From Pseudoalteromonas sp. MEBiC 03607 (GTDB lineage: Bacteria > Pseudomonadota > Gammaproteobacteria > Enterobacterales > Alteromonadaceae): 64,000 nucleotides of DNA. Shown here in pieces: positions 35,650 through 46,502 of this stretch (positions are counted from its first letter, which is position 1; every line of letters begins with the position of its first letter). The translations under genes were made by a program, and so were the position numbers. A model generated the notes under the pieces. It was not told where the DNA came from and made no database searches. It saw nothing but the letters and a program-made list of their open reading frames with translations. The DNA lies in NCBI RefSeq assembly GCF_004792295.1, contig NZ_SRRY01000001.1:2921501-2985500 (forward strand), written 5' to 3'.

Positions 35650-37224
35650 CTAAGCTTTAGCAAAATAATCATCTAAAAACGCAGTAAAAGATAGCTTGTC
35701 AGCTGCTTTTACTTCTCGCTCTTTAAGCACTGAATCAGATGCCTGTTTAGTCAAAAATGCATGATCATAAAATTGATAATCAGCCTCGACATGGTTTTGC
35801 TTATATTTTTGCGCAAGTGTTAAGGCAAAAAGACCATTATCTTGATTTTCTTTTGCAAGTGCGCTGACATACCGACCAGAGAAAGTTTTATTAGGGTTTC
35901 TGACCCAACTTGCAAGCTCTGCGATTGTTTCGCTGTAATAGCTCACACCATATGCGTTATCCATATAGTTAGCCACAGCAGCTAGATTAGTAAATATAGA
36001 TTCAGCCCAGTCAACAAGCAGAACCTTTTCACCTTGCTTATTCAACGTAAGCTCAGGGGCTCGGCCTTCATTTACAACCGCATCAAGATTAGCTGTACTT
36101 AACTTTTGTTCCTGCCAATCCATTTCTGGAGACTCAGACAATAAACAATAGGTCAAAAATACGTCTAAAAAGCGAATTTGCTGTAAATCAATACCGGTTT
36201 CACTGAATGGGTTAACATCTAGCGCGCGTACTTCTATATACTCGATCCCACCTCGTAATAAGGCATCAGTAGGTGTTTCTCCTGAGGCAGCATTACGCTT
36301 AGGACGTATCGGTGAGTAAAATTCATTTTCAATTTGTAGAATATTTTTGTTCAGTTGTTTTGGCTGCTCACTACGGTAGTCATCAAGGTGGCCATATAGG
36401 TCTGATGGCGTATGAATCGCTTCTTTTAAACCTGCTACATATTCTTCTAATGAATTGTACATAACTCGTAAAGACGATTGTGCGCTATTAGTATAACCAA
36501 GGTTGCCTAATCGCAGTGCCGTACCGACTTCTAAATAAAGTGTGCCTTTACCTAGTTTCTTAAACGGTAAGTCTGTTTGACGACCCTGCAAGAAAGAATT
36601 ACACAACGCAGGCGAAGCGCCAAATAAGAAACTAATTAACCATAACTCGCGCTTAAAGTTGCGAATGAGCCCTAAGTAACCATTCGAAATTGAATCTGCA
36701 AGTGTGCCTTGGCTGCCGTTTAAACTATACAGGCTTTGCCATAAGCTTTCAGGAAAGGAAATATTGAAATGAACACCCGCAATCGCTTGCATCATACTAC
36801 CATAGCGATTTTTCAACCCTTCTCGGTAAAGAGTTTTCATACGGCCGATATTTGAATCACCAAACTGAGCTAGTACGATATCATCTTGGTGCTCAATAAA
36901 GCATGGCATACTAATCGGCCACAGGAGTTCGTCACCCATTTGAGATAAGGTGAACTTTTGTAAGTCTTTAAGTTGAGCTAGGGTTTCCTCGGCTGAGGTG
37001 CTCACTGGAGTAATAAATTCTAATAACGATTCTGAAAAGTCAGTGGTGACATGATCATTGGTTAAAGCGCTACCAACGCCTTGTGGATGACCTTGCCCTG
37101 AGATAACACCATTTGGTTTGATCCTTAATGCTTCTCGCTCGATACCACGTTTAATCCCATTAATTGCGTTAGGAAATTGTGCCGTTAACGCTTCTAGCGT
37201 TTTATTTAAATCATGTTTTATCAA
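35650..37224 (-). CDS. gshA: Glutamate-cysteine ligase
   Basis: A 524-residue enzyme (E. coli 518) joining glutamate and cysteine in the first step of glutathione synthesis. The proteobacterial GshA type is clear from GIERETLR-like text (GIKRGIEREALRI), the TDFSESLLEFITP segment, and YIEVRALDVNPFSETGI. It is monocistronic. A 393-bp divergent region separates it from the chemoreceptor gene. No dedicated terminator is seen between its stop and the sRNA terminator. Confidence 0.96.
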   Translation of the reverse strand: MIKHDLNKTLEALTAQFPNAINGIKRGIEREALRIKPNGVISGQGHPQGVGSALTNDHVTTDFSESLLEFITPVSTSAEETLAQLKDLQKFTLSQMGDELLWPISMPCFIEHQDDIVLAQFGDSNIGRMKTLYREGLKNRYGSMMQAIAGVHFNISFPESLWQSLYSLNGSQGTLADSISNGYLGLIRNFKRELWLISFLFGASPALCNSFLQGRQTDLPFKKLGKGTLYLEVGTALRLGNLGYTNSAQSSLRVMYNSLEEYVAGLKEAIHTPSDLYGHLDDYRSEQPKQLNKNILQIENEFYSPIRPKRNAASGETPTDALLRGGIEYIEVRALDVNPFSETGIDLQQIRFLDVFLTYCLLSESPEMDWQEQKLSTANLDAVVNEGRAPELTLNKQGEKVLLVDWAESIFTNLAAVANYMDNAYGVSYYSETIAELASWVRNPNKTFSGRYVSALAKENQDNGLFALTLAQKYKQNHVEADYQFYDHAFLTKQASDSVLKEREVKAADKLSFTAFLDDYFAKA

Positions 37225-37617
37225 AAATGCTTCCTCGAGCCGCGTGGCTGTAATCCTAAGGGTATGGGGGCAAAAAATAATTACTCAAGTGCGAAAAATA
37301 ACATTCAATTACCACCTCACCACTTGAAGCACAATCTTGCCATTGTGAATAGCATTATACAATTGCTTTAGTGGCACTTAATTAATGCTAAATCTATTCA
37401 TCTGTATAATTTTTATCACTAACTTGTGAACATTAGACCTTTTGCCTAATATGAAAAGGTGAGGCTAAACACAATAATTCTCGCAAGATATTGTTTTAGA
37501 TCAAGGGAAAGGTGAAATTTTTAAAACTTTAACAGTTATCAATATGTTCCCCCTTCCCTTACATTTTTCTGAGACTATAATCCGCACACCATAAAAAAGT
37601 ACATTTCAAGGACTCAT
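37225..37617. promoter_or_regulatory. Divergent region between gshA and the chemoreceptor gene
   Basis: No gene seen. A TATAAT (complement at 37354-37359) could be the gshA -10 box on the minus strand, and TATAAT at 37576-37581 that of the chemoreceptor gene on the plus strand. Neither has a good -35 box. Confidence 0.45.
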
Positions 37618-39165
37618 ATGCGTCGTGGGCAAGAAATAATCAATCAAGAAGTGACATACTCCGAACATCAAGAGCTTGTCTCTACAACAGATTTACGCGG
37701 CATCATCACATACGTAAATAAGGAATTTTGTACCATTGCTGGTTATACCGAAGAGGAGTTACTCGGGAAAAACCACAATATAGTACGCCACCCTGATATG
37801 CCAAAAGCGGCATTTAAAGAGATGTGGGAAAAACTAAAGCAAGGCCATTCATGGCGTGGCATGGTAAAAAACCTCTGTAAAGATGGTCGCTACTATTGGG
37901 TTGATGCGTTTGTTACACCTATATACGAACACGGTCAGCTCGTTGGCTATCAGTCAGTGCGAACAAAACCATCTGAACAGTTAAAAACTCGTGCAATGGC
38001 GCTTTACACTAAAATTAATAACGGCAAGTCTGTCGCGTCATTTCGTGAAAATATTTCGCTAAGACAAACATTTTCTACGGTATTATTAGTTGCTGGCATT
38101 GTTGCTTTAGCGCTTACTACGTCATGGATTGTTGCCTTAGCTGCAGCTGCCCTCATTGCAGCACTTTTTGCACTCAATTATGACGAACTCATTGTAACGC
38201 CTAGCCATTTAAAACAGCAGCGTGCTGAGTTTGACTCGGTATCTCGTTATGTGTATTCGGGCTCCCACCCATTTAGTATTGCGACTTATAATCAGCAAAT
38301 GTTATTTGCTAAGCTACGTACCGTACTTGGCCGTGTTAAAGACTCTACTTACTCATTTAAAGATATTGCCACCAACCTAGATAAGCAATCATCGCTAACA
38401 GAGCAAGGAATTGCTGCACAGGGTCATCGTTTAAGTGATATTGCCGCTGCGATGAGTCAGATGAGTACAACTATTGGTGAAATATCTGCAAACACTCACC
38501 ACACTGCTGAGAAAGTCAATACAACGTACCAAAGCTGTAATGATATAAAACTTCACATTGAAGAAAATAGCTCTATGGTGTCTGATCTGGCTAACCAAGT
38601 TGAGCAAGCAGCGAGCACCGCTAACTCTCTTGCCAGCGAAGCAGACAAAATTGGCCAAGTAATGAGTGAGATTGAAGGTATTGCTGAACAAACAAATTTA
38701 TTAGCGCTCAACGCAGCAATTGAAGCAGCTCGCGCCGGTGAACATGGTCGTGGTTTTGCGGTTGTAGCTGATGAGGTACGTGCGCTTTCATCACGCACTC
38801 AAAATGCTACATCACAAATTCACAGCTCAATAAAAGAAATTCAAGATACCTTGTTTAGCTGGTCGAAAGTAATGCAGTCAACTAAAACGCAAGCTGATAG
38901 TTGTGTTAATACAACGGCCCATACTAAAACTGAGTTAGCGAGTATTTTTGCGCAAATAAATGAAATTTCAGGTCTTGCTGCAGAAATTTCGACAGCAGCT
39001 GAAGAGCAACAAGTTGTGAGCGCTGATATTCGCGAAAATGTCGACAGCATCAAAGAACACAGTGAGGAAAACTTAAAACTTAGCTACAACGTCGCTAAAG
39101 ACGCTGCAGGGCTGGTTGAAGGTTCACGCAAAGTAAATGATATGCTGTTAACGTTTAAGGTTTAA
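37618..39165 (+). CDS. Aer-like PAS-domain methyl-accepting chemotaxis protein
   Basis: A 515-residue energy-taxis type receptor. Residues 5-115 form a PAS domain with the Aer-type signatures [13 protein letters not shown] and [20 protein letters not shown], which in Aer bind FAD. Two closely spaced membrane helices cover residues 150-190. The long cytoplasmic signalling coiled coil includes the invariant hairpin [19 protein letters not shown] near residue 360. There is no periplasmic ligand domain, so it senses redox state internally. It is a single gene with its own terminator. Confidence 0.92.
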   Translation: MRRGQEIINQEVTYSEHQELVSTTDLRGIITYVNKEFCTIAGYTEEELLGKNHNIVRHPDMPKAAFKEMWEKLKQGHSWRGMVKNLCKDGRYYWVDAFVTPIYEHGQLVGYQSVRTKPSEQLKTRAMALYTKINNGKSVASFRENISLRQTFSTVLLVAGIVALALTTSWIVALAAAALIAALFALNYDELIVTPSHLKQQRAEFDSVSRYVYSGSHPFSIATYNQQMLFAKLRTVLGRVKDSTYSFKDIATNLDKQSSLTEQGIAAQGHRLSDIAAAMSQMSTTIGEISANTHHTAEKVNTTYQSCNDIKLHIEENSSMVSDLANQVEQAASTANSLASEADKIGQVMSEIEGIAEQTNLLALNAAIEAARAGEHGRGFAVVADEVRALSSRTQNATSQIHSSIKEIQDTLFSWSKVMQSTKTQADSCVNTTAHTKTELASIFAQINEISGLAAEISTAAEEQQVVSADIRENVDSIKEHSEENLKLSYNVAKDAAGLVEGSRKVNDMLLTFKV

Positions 39166-39180
39166 ACTTAGTTAATACAA

Positions 39181-39210
39181 AAAAGCCGCATTGTATTAAT
39201 GCGGCTTTTT
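39181..39210 (+). terminator. Bidirectional terminator between the chemoreceptor and clpB genes
   Basis: A 12-bp stem (AAAAGCCGCATT with AATGCGGCTTTT) with a 5-nt loop, A run left and T run right, between convergent genes. Confidence 0.9.
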
Positions 39211-39224
39211 GCTTTTAAAGCATA

Positions 39225-41801
39225 TTAACGACTTGAGAAAACAAGGCCATTTTCATCGGCGTCAATATCAATAATGGCACCAGGTTGATAATCGCCCCCT
39301 AACAAGCGCTGTGCTAATGGGTTTTCAATGGTGTGTTGAATAGCACGTTTTAGCGGTCTTGCACCATAAACAGGATCAAAGCCACTTTCAGCGATACGAT
39401 CTAATGCTGCATCCGTTACTTCAAGAATGTAGCCTTTTTCTGTTAAGCGCTCGCGTAGCTTGCTTAATTGAATATCGGCGATTTCTTTAATATGCTCATT
39501 AGCAAGCGGGTGGAATACCACAGTTTCGTCGATTCGGTTAATAAACTCAGGACGGAACTGACTCACCAATACGCCCATTACTTTTTCTTTTAACGTCGCA
39601 TAATCATTTGAACCGGCTTGCTCTTGAATAATATCTGAGCCTAAGTTAGAGGTCATAATGATCACCGTATTTTTAAAATCAACGGTACGACCCTGACCAT
39701 CCGTTAAGCGACCATCATCAAGGACTTGCAGCAAAATGTTAAATACATCTGGGTGCGCTTTTTCGACCTCATCCAATAAAATAACTGAATACGGACGACG
39801 GCGTACAGCTTCAGTTAAATAGCCACCCTCTTCGTAGCCGACATAACCAGGAGGCGCACCCACTAAACGTGCAACCGAGTGCTTTTCCATAAACTCCGAC
39901 ATATCAATGCGCACCATGGCATCTTCGGTGTCAAACATAAAGCTAGCAAGAGCTTTAGTCAGCTCTGTTTTACCCACCCCTGTTGGACCTAAGAATAAGA
40001 ATGAACCGATTGGGCGATTTGGATCAGCAAGTCCTGCGCGAGAGCGACGTATTGCATTAGCAACAGCCACAACAGCCTCATCTTGACCAATCACTTTGTG
40101 GTGTAATTGATCTTCCATTTGCAGTAGCTTTTCGCGCTCACCTTGCAGCATTTTCGATACTGGAATGCCTGTCCAACGCGATAAAATTTCCGCAATTTCA
40201 TCCTCACCGACCTGATTTTTAAGCAAACTCATTTCTTGCATTTCGGCTTGTGAAGCAAGGTCTAGTTTGCGCTCAAGCTCAGGGATACGACCATATTGCA
40301 GCTCAGACATGCGTTGTAAGTCGCTGGCACGACGTGCCACTTCTAAATCTAGACGCGCCTGTTCAAGCTCAGCTTTGATTACTTGCGTGCCTTGCAATGA
40401 GGCCTTCTCAGCATTCCACACTTCGTCTAATTCACGGTATTGAGCTTCAAGTTCAGTGATCAACTCTTGCATTTCGGTGCGGCGTTTTTGGCTCGCTTCA
40501 TCTTTTTCTTTCGCCAGCGCGTTATCTTCCAGTTTTAACTGAATAATACGACGCTCAAGCTTGTCTAAAGACTCTGGTTTTGAGTCAATTTGCAAACGAA
40601 TTGAAGAACCCGCTTCATCAATTAAATCAATCGCCTTATCTGGTAATTGGCGATCGCTGATGTAACGATGTGATAGCTGCGCCGCAGCAACGATAGCGGG
40701 ATCGGTAATATCAACTGAATGGTGCAGCTCATATCGCTCTTTTAAACCACGTAAAATTGCGATGGTGTCTTCAACCGACGGTTCATCAACAAATACTTTT
40801 TGGAAGCGGCGTTCAAGTGCAGCATCTTTTTCGATGTATTGACGATACTCATCAAGTGTTGTGGCACCCACGCAATGTAACTCACCACGGGCAAGTGCAG
40901 GCTTTAACATGTTACCCGCATCCATAGCGCCATCTGTTTTACCAGCGCCTACCATAGTATGGATTTCATCGATAAAGAGGATGACTTGGCCTTCTTCTTT
41001 GGCAAGTTCGTTCAATACTGATTTTAAACGCTCTTCAAATTCACCACGGTATTTAGCACCGGCAACCAACGCACCTAAATCGAGCGATAATACTCGCTTG
41101 TTTTTTAAGCCCTCAGGTACTTCACCATTGATAATTCGCTGCGCAAGACCTTCAGCAATCGCCGTTTTACCTACACCCGGCTCACCAATTAACACCGGAT
41201 TATTTTTAGTACGGCGTTGTAATACTTGAATAGTGCGACGAATTTCGTCATCACGGCCAATAACAGGGTCAAGCTTGCCTTGCTCTGCTCGCTCAGTTAA
41301 ATCGATGGTGAACTTTTTTAATGCCTGACGGGTTTCTTCAGCATTGGGATCATCAACTTTTTGGCCACCACGAATAGCTTCGATTGCGGCTTCAATTTTG
41401 CTAGAAGTAATATTCAGTGCTTTGAAAATATCCCCAAGTGGACCTTTATCGTCACACGCAGCAAGGACAAATAACTCACTCGAAATGAATTTATCTTTGC
41501 GCTTTTGGGCATATTTATCACACAAGTTGATTAACGAAATCAGGTTATTTGACAGCTGAACATCACCACCAATACCTTCAACTTTAAACAGCTTCTCAAT
41601 TTCTTGGGATAACTTGGTGTTTAACTCATCAGCACTCACACCTGCTTGCGCAAGTAGTGCACGCACACTTGAACCATTTTGCTGAAGCAATGAATACATT
41701 AAATGCACAGGCTCAATAAATTGATGATCGCGCCCAAGTGCTAATGACTGCGCATCTGAAAGCGCAGATTGAAATTTACTTGTAAATCTATCTAAACGCA
41801 T
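39225..41801 (-). CDS. clpB: ATP-dependent disaggregase ClpB
   Basis: An 858-residue Hsp100 chaperone (E. coli 857) that dissolves protein aggregates with DnaK. An N-domain of two Clp repeats (1-145) is followed by AAA+ module 1 with GEPGVGKT at 206-213, a coiled-coil middle domain (about 410-530), and AAA+ module 2 with GPTGVGKT near 606. The C-terminal D2-small domain completes it. A sigma-32 type promoter lies 36-64 bp upstream, in keeping with heat-shock control. Confidence 0.97.
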   Translation of the reverse strand: MRLDRFTSKFQSALSDAQSLALGRDHQFIEPVHLMYSLLQQNGSSVRALLAQAGVSADELNTKLSQEIEKLFKVEGIGGDVQLSNNLISLINLCDKYAQKRKDKFISSELFVLAACDDKGPLGDIFKALNITSSKIEAAIEAIRGGQKVDDPNAEETRQALKKFTIDLTERAEQGKLDPVIGRDDEIRRTIQVLQRRTKNNPVLIGEPGVGKTAIAEGLAQRIINGEVPEGLKNKRVLSLDLGALVAGAKYRGEFEERLKSVLNELAKEEGQVILFIDEIHTMVGAGKTDGAMDAGNMLKPALARGELHCVGATTLDEYRQYIEKDAALERRFQKVFVDEPSVEDTIAILRGLKERYELHHSVDITDPAIVAAAQLSHRYISDRQLPDKAIDLIDEAGSSIRLQIDSKPESLDKLERRIIQLKLEDNALAKEKDEASQKRRTEMQELITELEAQYRELDEVWNAEKASLQGTQVIKAELEQARLDLEVARRASDLQRMSELQYGRIPELERKLDLASQAEMQEMSLLKNQVGEDEIAEILSRWTGIPVSKMLQGEREKLLQMEDQLHHKVIGQDEAVVAVANAIRRSRAGLADPNRPIGSFLFLGPTGVGKTELTKALASFMFDTEDAMVRIDMSEFMEKHSVARLVGAPPGYVGYEEGGYLTEAVRRRPYSVILLDEVEKAHPDVFNILLQVLDDGRLTDGQGRTVDFKNTVIIMTSNLGSDIIQEQAGSNDYATLKEKVMGVLVSQFRPEFINRIDETVVFHPLANEHIKEIADIQLSKLRERLTEKGYILEVTDAALDRIAESGFDPVYGARPLKRAIQHTIENPLAQRLLGGDYQPGAIIDIDADENGLVFSSR

Positions 41802-41836
41802 AAGGGTTTACCTATTAAAAAATCTAATTGCTTAAT

Positions 41837-41865
41837 TAATGGGTATGCTTAGTGATTTGTTCAAG
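41837..41865 (-). promoter_or_regulatory. Sigma-32 heat-shock promoter of clpB
   Basis: On the minus strand CTTGAAC (41865-41859), a 15-bp spacer and CCCATTA (41843-41837) match the sigma-32 consensus CTTGAAA, 11-16 bp, CCCATnT at all but two positions. Confidence 0.75.
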
Positions 41866-41898
41866 TAAAGAAGAAAATTTAATCGCAAAAAAGGCGTA

Positions 41899-42621
41899 TT
41901 AATTGCGCCAGATCAAGCTAGCCATGCGGCCAGTTTGCCCGTCGCGGCGATAAGAGAAAAACTGTGATTTATCAGTGACGGTACAATGCTCACCACCGTA
42001 AACGTCTATTACACCTAATTGTGTTAATTGTTGACGTGCGAGCAGGTAAATATCCGCTAAATACTTATTGCCCTTAACTTTAAATGCGCTTTGATGCTCA
42101 GGATTCAATTCACAAAAGCATTCTTTTACTTCTGGGCCCACTTCAAATTGTGATGGGCCAATAGCAGGGCCAAGCCAAACAATTATCTCGCTTGGTTTTG
42201 CTTTAAAATGTGCCACTGTGTTAGCTAAAATGCCCTGAGCTAAGCCTCGCCATCCGCCGTGTGCTGCAGCAACTTCATTACCCGAAGCCGAGCAAAATAG
42301 TACGGGTAAGCAATCTGCGGTCATTATCGCAAGCGGTTGTTTTACTAAACGAGTATAAAGTGCGTCAGCAGAGCGCAACTCACTTAGCTCAGACCTTTCA
42401 TCAATCACCTCCACTTCGCTGCTATGTGTTTGGTTCAACCACACAGCAGGGTTTGGCAGCTGATTTGTAAGTAACGCGCGATTTGCAAGTACGGCTTGCT
42501 CATCATCACCAACATGTAAACCCATATTAAAACTATCAAAGGGTGCAACGGATACACCGCCCTGTCGGGTGGTACTCAGTGCGCTAACAGTTTTTGGGGC
42601 TGTCCATGCTGGTGTGATCAT
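41899..42621 (-). CDS. pgeF: PgeF/YfiH multicopper-oxidase-like (laccase domain) protein
   Basis: A 240-residue cytosolic protein. Metal-binding signatures of the family are NQTHSSEV (residues about 62-69), the cysteine in MTADCLPV and AAHGGWRGLAQG. Members correct wrongly incorporated serine in peptidoglycan precursors (PgeF) and show purine nucleoside phosphorylase activity. It follows rluD by 5 bp and precedes clpB, the usual rluD-pgeF-clpB order. Confidence 0.92.
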   Translation of the reverse strand: MITPAWTAPKTVSALSTTRQGGVSVAPFDSFNMGLHVGDDEQAVLANRALLTNQLPNPAVWLNQTHSSEVEVIDERSELSELRSADALYTRLVKQPLAIMTADCLPVLFCSASGNEVAAAHGGWRGLAQGILANTVAHFKAKPSEIIVWLGPAIGPSQFEVGPEVKECFCELNPEHQSAFKVKGNKYLADIYLLARQQLTQLGVIDVYGGEHCTVTDKSQFFSYRRDGQTGRMASLIWRN

Positions 42622-42626
42622 AATGC

Positions 42627-43604
42627 TTAAAACTCGATATTTGGGTTTGCTTTAGTATCAGCACGAAGAGCTTCTGTCATCGCTGCCATATCATCTGGAA
42701 TTGGCGCTTGCCATGTCATTAACTCACCCGTTATTGGATGCGCGATAGAAAGCTTAACTGCATGTAATGCTTGGCGTTTAAAGTCGCGTAACATTTGGAA
42801 CAGTTCAGGTGTTGCGCCCTTAGGCGGACGCGGGCGACCACCATAAAGTTGATCGCCAACTAATGGGTGATTCAAATAAGCCATGTGCACACGAATTTGG
42901 TGAGTTCGACCTGTTTCTAAGCGTAAACGTAAGCGCGTGTGAGCACGGAATTTTTCTGCAACACGGTAGTGCGTTATCGCTGGTTTGCCCATTTCATGAA
43001 CAGCCATATGAGTACGCTTTGTTGCATGACGGCCAATTGGTTTTTCAACCATACCACCTGCAGTCATAGTGCCATTACAAATTGCTTCGTATTCACGGGT
43101 GAAGTTTTCGCGCTTTTGCAATGCCGTCACTAAATGTGTTTGCGCGGGAATAGTTTTAGCAACCACCATTAAACCTGTGGTGTCTTTATCTAGACGATGA
43201 ACAATACCGGCACGTGGCACATTGATAATGTCTGGGTAATGATGAAGTAAAGCATTTAAAACAGTACCATCAGGGTTACCTGCACCAGGGTGAACAACTA
43301 GCCCCATCGGTTTATTGATAACTAATATATCATCGTCTTCATAAACGATGTTTAATTTGATATTTTGTGCCTTATATTCTCGAGGAGCCTCAATGGTTGT
43401 TTCTACACTGACCATTTCGCCACCGAGTAATTTTTCGCGAGGCGTGTTCAATATTTCGCCGTTTACCGTGATTTTGTCATCCAAAATCCATGTTTTTATC
43501 CGTGAACGCGAATAATCAGGGAACAATTGCGCCAATACTTGGTCTAGACGTTTACCGCCAAGGTCTATTGGAACCTCGGCTTGGAGAGAAATTTGCTCTG
43601 ACAT
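42627..43604 (-). CDS. rluD: 23S rRNA pseudouridine synthase RluD
   Basis: A 325-residue enzyme (E. coli 326) making pseudouridines 1911, 1915 and 1917. An N-terminal S4 RNA-binding domain (residues 15-75) precedes the RluA catalytic domain. The catalytic-aspartate segment is HRLDKDTTGLMVVAKT, and GRTHQIRVHMAYLNHPLVGD follows. It is divergent from bamD, as in E. coli. Confidence 0.96.
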   Translation of the reverse strand: MSEQISLQAEVPIDLGGKRLDQVLAQLFPDYSRSRIKTWILDDKITVNGEILNTPREKLLGGEMVSVETTIEAPREYKAQNIKLNIVYEDDDILVINKPMGLVVHPGAGNPDGTVLNALLHHYPDIINVPRAGIVHRLDKDTTGLMVVAKTIPAQTHLVTALQKRENFTREYEAICNGTMTAGGMVEKPIGRHATKRTHMAVHEMGKPAITHYRVAEKFRAHTRLRLRLETGRTHQIRVHMAYLNHPLVGDQLYGGRPRPPKGATPELFQMLRDFKRQALHAVKLSIAHPITGELMTWQAPIPDDMAAMTEALRADTKANPNIEF

Positions 43605-43742
43605 TAGTAACTTTACCCAATTTACCAGTGCAAGCTGTGCTCGACTGGGTTAGAATCGCTTTATTAAGCATTGTATAATACGTATAGTTTACTCGGTTTT
43701 CCTCTGTTGGCCTAGCCGAAGACATCGAAGGTAATAAATAAA

Positions 43743-44501
43743 ATGATAAATAAAATAGGGAAACGTGCGTTCGCCATTGTTTTTTCAGTTACAGTACTTG
43801 GTTTAGGGGCTTGCTCGTCAGCACCAGATCAAGAAGATATCCAACGCGTTCCTAATAAATCTGCGCAAGCTTTATATGAAGATGCGAAACAAACATTAGA
43901 TTCAGGCTTATACGCTCGAGCAATTGAGTTGTTGAGTGCTATTGACTCTCGCTATCCTTTTGGTCCGCTATCAAAGCAAGTACAAATGGACCTAGTGTAT
44001 GCTCACTATCAAGCAGGTAATACTGAACAAGCACTTGCAACTATTGACCGCTTTATTCGCTTGAACCCAAACCACAAAGATTTAGATTACATGTACTACA
44101 TGCGTGGCTTAGTGAACATTAAAGCAGACCAAAATGCTTTCCAAGAGTATTTTGGCGTAGACCGTGCGGATAGAGATGCAAATCGTACCCGTGTTGCTTT
44201 CACTGACTTATCAACATTATTAAAACGCTATCCCAATAGCGCTTATGCGCCAGAAGCAAAAAAACGCTTAGTGTGGCTTCTCAACAAAATGGCGCGCTAC
44301 GAGTTAAAAGTGGCTGAATATTACTATGAACGCGAAGCATATCTTGCTGCCGCTAACCGTGGCAAATATGTAGTTGAGCATTACTCACAAAGCAGCTACT
44401 TAGATCAAGCTTTAGAAATCATGGAAAAAAGTTACGACAAACTCGGCTTACCTGAGCTAAGCGCGCACGCTAAAGCAACGCGTGAAGCGAATAAACGTTA
44501 A
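43743..44501 (+). CDS. bamD: Outer-membrane assembly lipoprotein BamD
   Basis: A 252-residue lipoprotein (E. coli 245), essential in the BAM complex. The signal peptide ends with LGAC (Cys24). Five TPR repeats follow: ALYEDAKQTLDSGLYARAIE begins the first, and SAYAPEAKKRLVWL is diagnostic of the family. The upstream AAGGTAATAAATAA region provides the ribosome-binding site. A TATAAT lies at 43674-43679. Confidence 0.95.
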   Translation: MINKIGKRAFAIVFSVTVLGLGACSSAPDQEDIQRVPNKSAQALYEDAKQTLDSGLYARAIELLSAIDSRYPFGPLSKQVQMDLVYAHYQAGNTEQALATIDRFIRLNPNHKDLDYMYYMRGLVNIKADQNAFQEYFGVDRADRDANRTRVAFTDLSTLLKRYPNSAYAPEAKKRLVWLLNKMARYELKVAEYYYEREAYLAAANRGKYVVEHYSQSSYLDQALEIMEKSYDKLGLPELSAHAKATREANKR

Positions 44502-44513
44502 TTCATCACATTT

Positions 44514-44550
44514 ACATTAAAAAAGGCGCCATAGGCGCCTTTTTTAATGT
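44514..44550 (+). terminator. Terminator of bamD
   Basis: A 17-bp perfect stem (ACATTAAAAAAGGCGCC and its complement) with a 3-nt ATA loop, beginning 13 bp after the bamD stop. It also works on the minus strand. Confidence 0.93.
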
Positions 44551-44561
44551 TTGCGATCGAA

Positions 44562-44825
44562 TATACCCAAACCACCTCAAGGTGCGAGTTTCAGTTGGAA
44601 TTAAAAGCGATTTAGGCAAGGCATTGATTGCAAGTAATAGTGGTTCTATTGTTAAAATCAATAACGCAGTATAAATCGCTTTTAAACCAACCCTTTGGGC
44701 GCTCACAGGCACTTACTCTCATCGTTGTTACTTCTTAAAAGGGACTACCATTCTTGCAAAGTAACGCCTTGATATTAAGCACCTGTGAATCGCTGAATTC
44801 TGCATCTTGAGGTGGCTTGGGTATA
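44562..44825. mobile_element. MITE-like element with terminal inverted repeats and internal hairpins
   Basis: A 264-bp non-coding element. The ends TATACCCAAACCACCTCAAG (44562-) and, inverted, TATACCCAAGCCACCTCAAG (from 44825) match at all but one of 20 positions and continue with few mismatches for about 33 bp. Inside are a hairpin with a perfect 14-bp stem (44601-44614 with 44672-44685) holding two shorter nested stems, and another closed by TCACAGG/CCTGTGA (44703-44709 with 44782-44788). No transposase is encoded. It ends 4 bp past the PII stop codon. Terminal repeats, size and lack of coding are typical of a miniature inverted-repeat element moved in trans; copy number is not visible here. 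Confidence 0.7.
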
Positions 44826-44829
44826 CTGA

Positions 44830-45177
<348 letters not shown>

Positions 45178-45306
45178 TTAGTTTAAAACATATTTGCCTC
45201 GATTTTAGACAATCCATGTCAGCATAGCAAACAAACTGAACAAATAGGTGCACTATAAACAAAGCGTGATATTATTATTAAACTACTTGTAAGTGAGGTA
45301 CAAGCA

Positions 45307-45891
45307 ATGAAAAACAACAGGAAACATAAAGGCTTCACGCTTTTAGAATTAATGATAGCAGTTGCGATTGTCGGCATTGTTGCCACAATTGCGTTATGGG
45401 ACAGCTCAGATACATTAGAAAGAAATAGAGCAGAAAATTACTTACTCGACTTGCAGCGGATAATTAGTTTTGCCCGGGCTAAAGCTGTTAGTACAGATAC
45501 CCAAGTAACTGTATGTAAGGGCTGGGAAAGCCGCATAAAAAGGGACCAAGTGAGTATCTGCCACCCTCTGTCAAAAAATAACGCACAAGAACAAGTTATC
45601 TTTATGTTTAGTAACGATAAAGAAAGATTTCCACGTAATGTAATTCAATGGTACGAACCTTATTATGGTGACGAGGTCTACAGGATGCTTCCTCCGCCTA
45701 GCAATAAGGATGTGATCACTTATAATGGTGGCGAACAAATTATTTTCGATACCAGTGGTAGTATACTTACTCAAGTGGGAACTTTTGTATACTGTCCAAA
45801 TCCTAATAATAATGACAATAATAAAGCCCTTCTAATAAACAAATCAGGTAGTGCGTTTTATCTTGGTGATACAAACCTCAAATGTAATTAA
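45307..45891 (+). CDS. GspH/FimU-type minor pilin
   Basis: A 194-residue prepilin. The leader MKNNRKHKG is cut before Phe10 by PilD (KGFTLLELMIAVAIVG, with Glu at +5), followed by a hydrophobic helix and a GspH/FimT globular domain. The C-terminal domain contains FVYCPNPNN, with cysteines that may pair with the final Cys. In Pseudomonas FimU begins the fimU-pilVWXY1Y2E cluster. Here two such genes lie on the opposite strand, convergent with pilE. GAGG lies 9 nt before the ATG. Confidence 0.85.
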   Translation: MKNNRKHKGFTLLELMIAVAIVGIVATIALWDSSDTLERNRAENYLLDLQRIISFARAKAVSTDTQVTVCKGWESRIKRDQVSICHPLSKNNAQEQVIFMFSNDKERFPRNVIQWYEPYYGDEVYRMLPPPSNKDVITYNGGEQIIFDTSGSILTQVGTFVYCPNPNNNDNNKALLINKSGSAFYLGDTNLKCN

Positions 45892-45899
45892 ATAAACAC

Positions 45900-45927
45900 T
45901 TGACATGATTTTAGGTACATCTATATT
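45900..45927 (+). promoter_or_regulatory. Sigma-70 promoter of the second FimU-type gene
   Basis: A perfect -35 TTGACA (45900-45905), a 16-bp spacer and -10 TATATT (45922-45927, 5/6 match) lie 33 bp before the start codon. The second pilin gene can thus be expressed apart from the first. Confidence 0.65.
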
Positions 45928-45960
45928 TAAATAAAATATATCAATAGGGAGTCTTCAAGG

Positions 45961-46497
45961 ATGAAGACACATCTCTTTTATCGTCGAGTACTTGGCGCAA
46001 CACTCATTGAGGTTTTAATAGTGGTATCGATCATTTCGATACTTTTAAACCTTGCATTGTTCGATTTAAAACCTTTCTTAGCGCAAAACCGTCTAGATAA
46101 TCAAATACATCTTATTAAACGCGCAGTCGCTATTAGCCGCTTAAATGCACAAGCAAACAATGCGTATGTCACGTTTTGTGCATTACACAATAACCAGTGT
46201 AACTATCAATTCTGGCATAAAAAACTCACTGTCTTTATCGATCATGGACAGATTGGCGTGTTTGATAGTAATGACACTAAAATAGTACAGTTTGAGGCAA
46301 TCAATAAGCTTGATATGCTCACTTATAACAAACGCAATGCACTAACCTTTTTACCTAATGGAAGACTGATGGGACTCAATAATGGGACTTTTGTTTATTG
46401 TCCTGAATACAAAGAAGCAAGCCTAAGTGGGCTTGCTATATCGGTAAATAATGTTGGCAGGGTGAAAGTAATAGATACTGATAAATGTCAGCAATAA
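45961..46497 (+). CDS. Second GspH/FimU-type minor pilin
   Basis: A 178-residue prepilin-like protein. The cleavage region reads RVLGATLIEVLIVVSIIS: the +1 residue is Ala rather than Phe, with Glu at +5, after a short basic leader. The C-terminal part has LTFLPNGRLMGLNNGTFVYCPEY, resembling the first gene's FVYCP element, so the two are paralogues. A strong promoter precedes it. It ends 6 bp from the convergent pilE stop codon, with no obvious terminator between them. Confidence 0.8.
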   Translation: MKTHLFYRRVLGATLIEVLIVVSIISILLNLALFDLKPFLAQNRLDNQIHLIKRAVAISRLNAQANNAYVTFCALHNNQCNYQFWHKKLTVFIDHGQIGVFDSNDTKIVQFEAINKLDMLTYNKRNALTFLPNGRLMGLNNGTFVYCPEYKEASLSGLAISVNNVGRVKVIDTDKCQQ

Positions 46498-46502
46498 GCT
46501 AA

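Noticed and set aside
44512..44712. 66-residue ORF on the minus strand over the bamD terminator and the repeat element
   Set aside because: It reads through a terminator and the terminal and internal inverted repeats of the MITE-like element, has no ribosome-binding site and no protein-like pattern.
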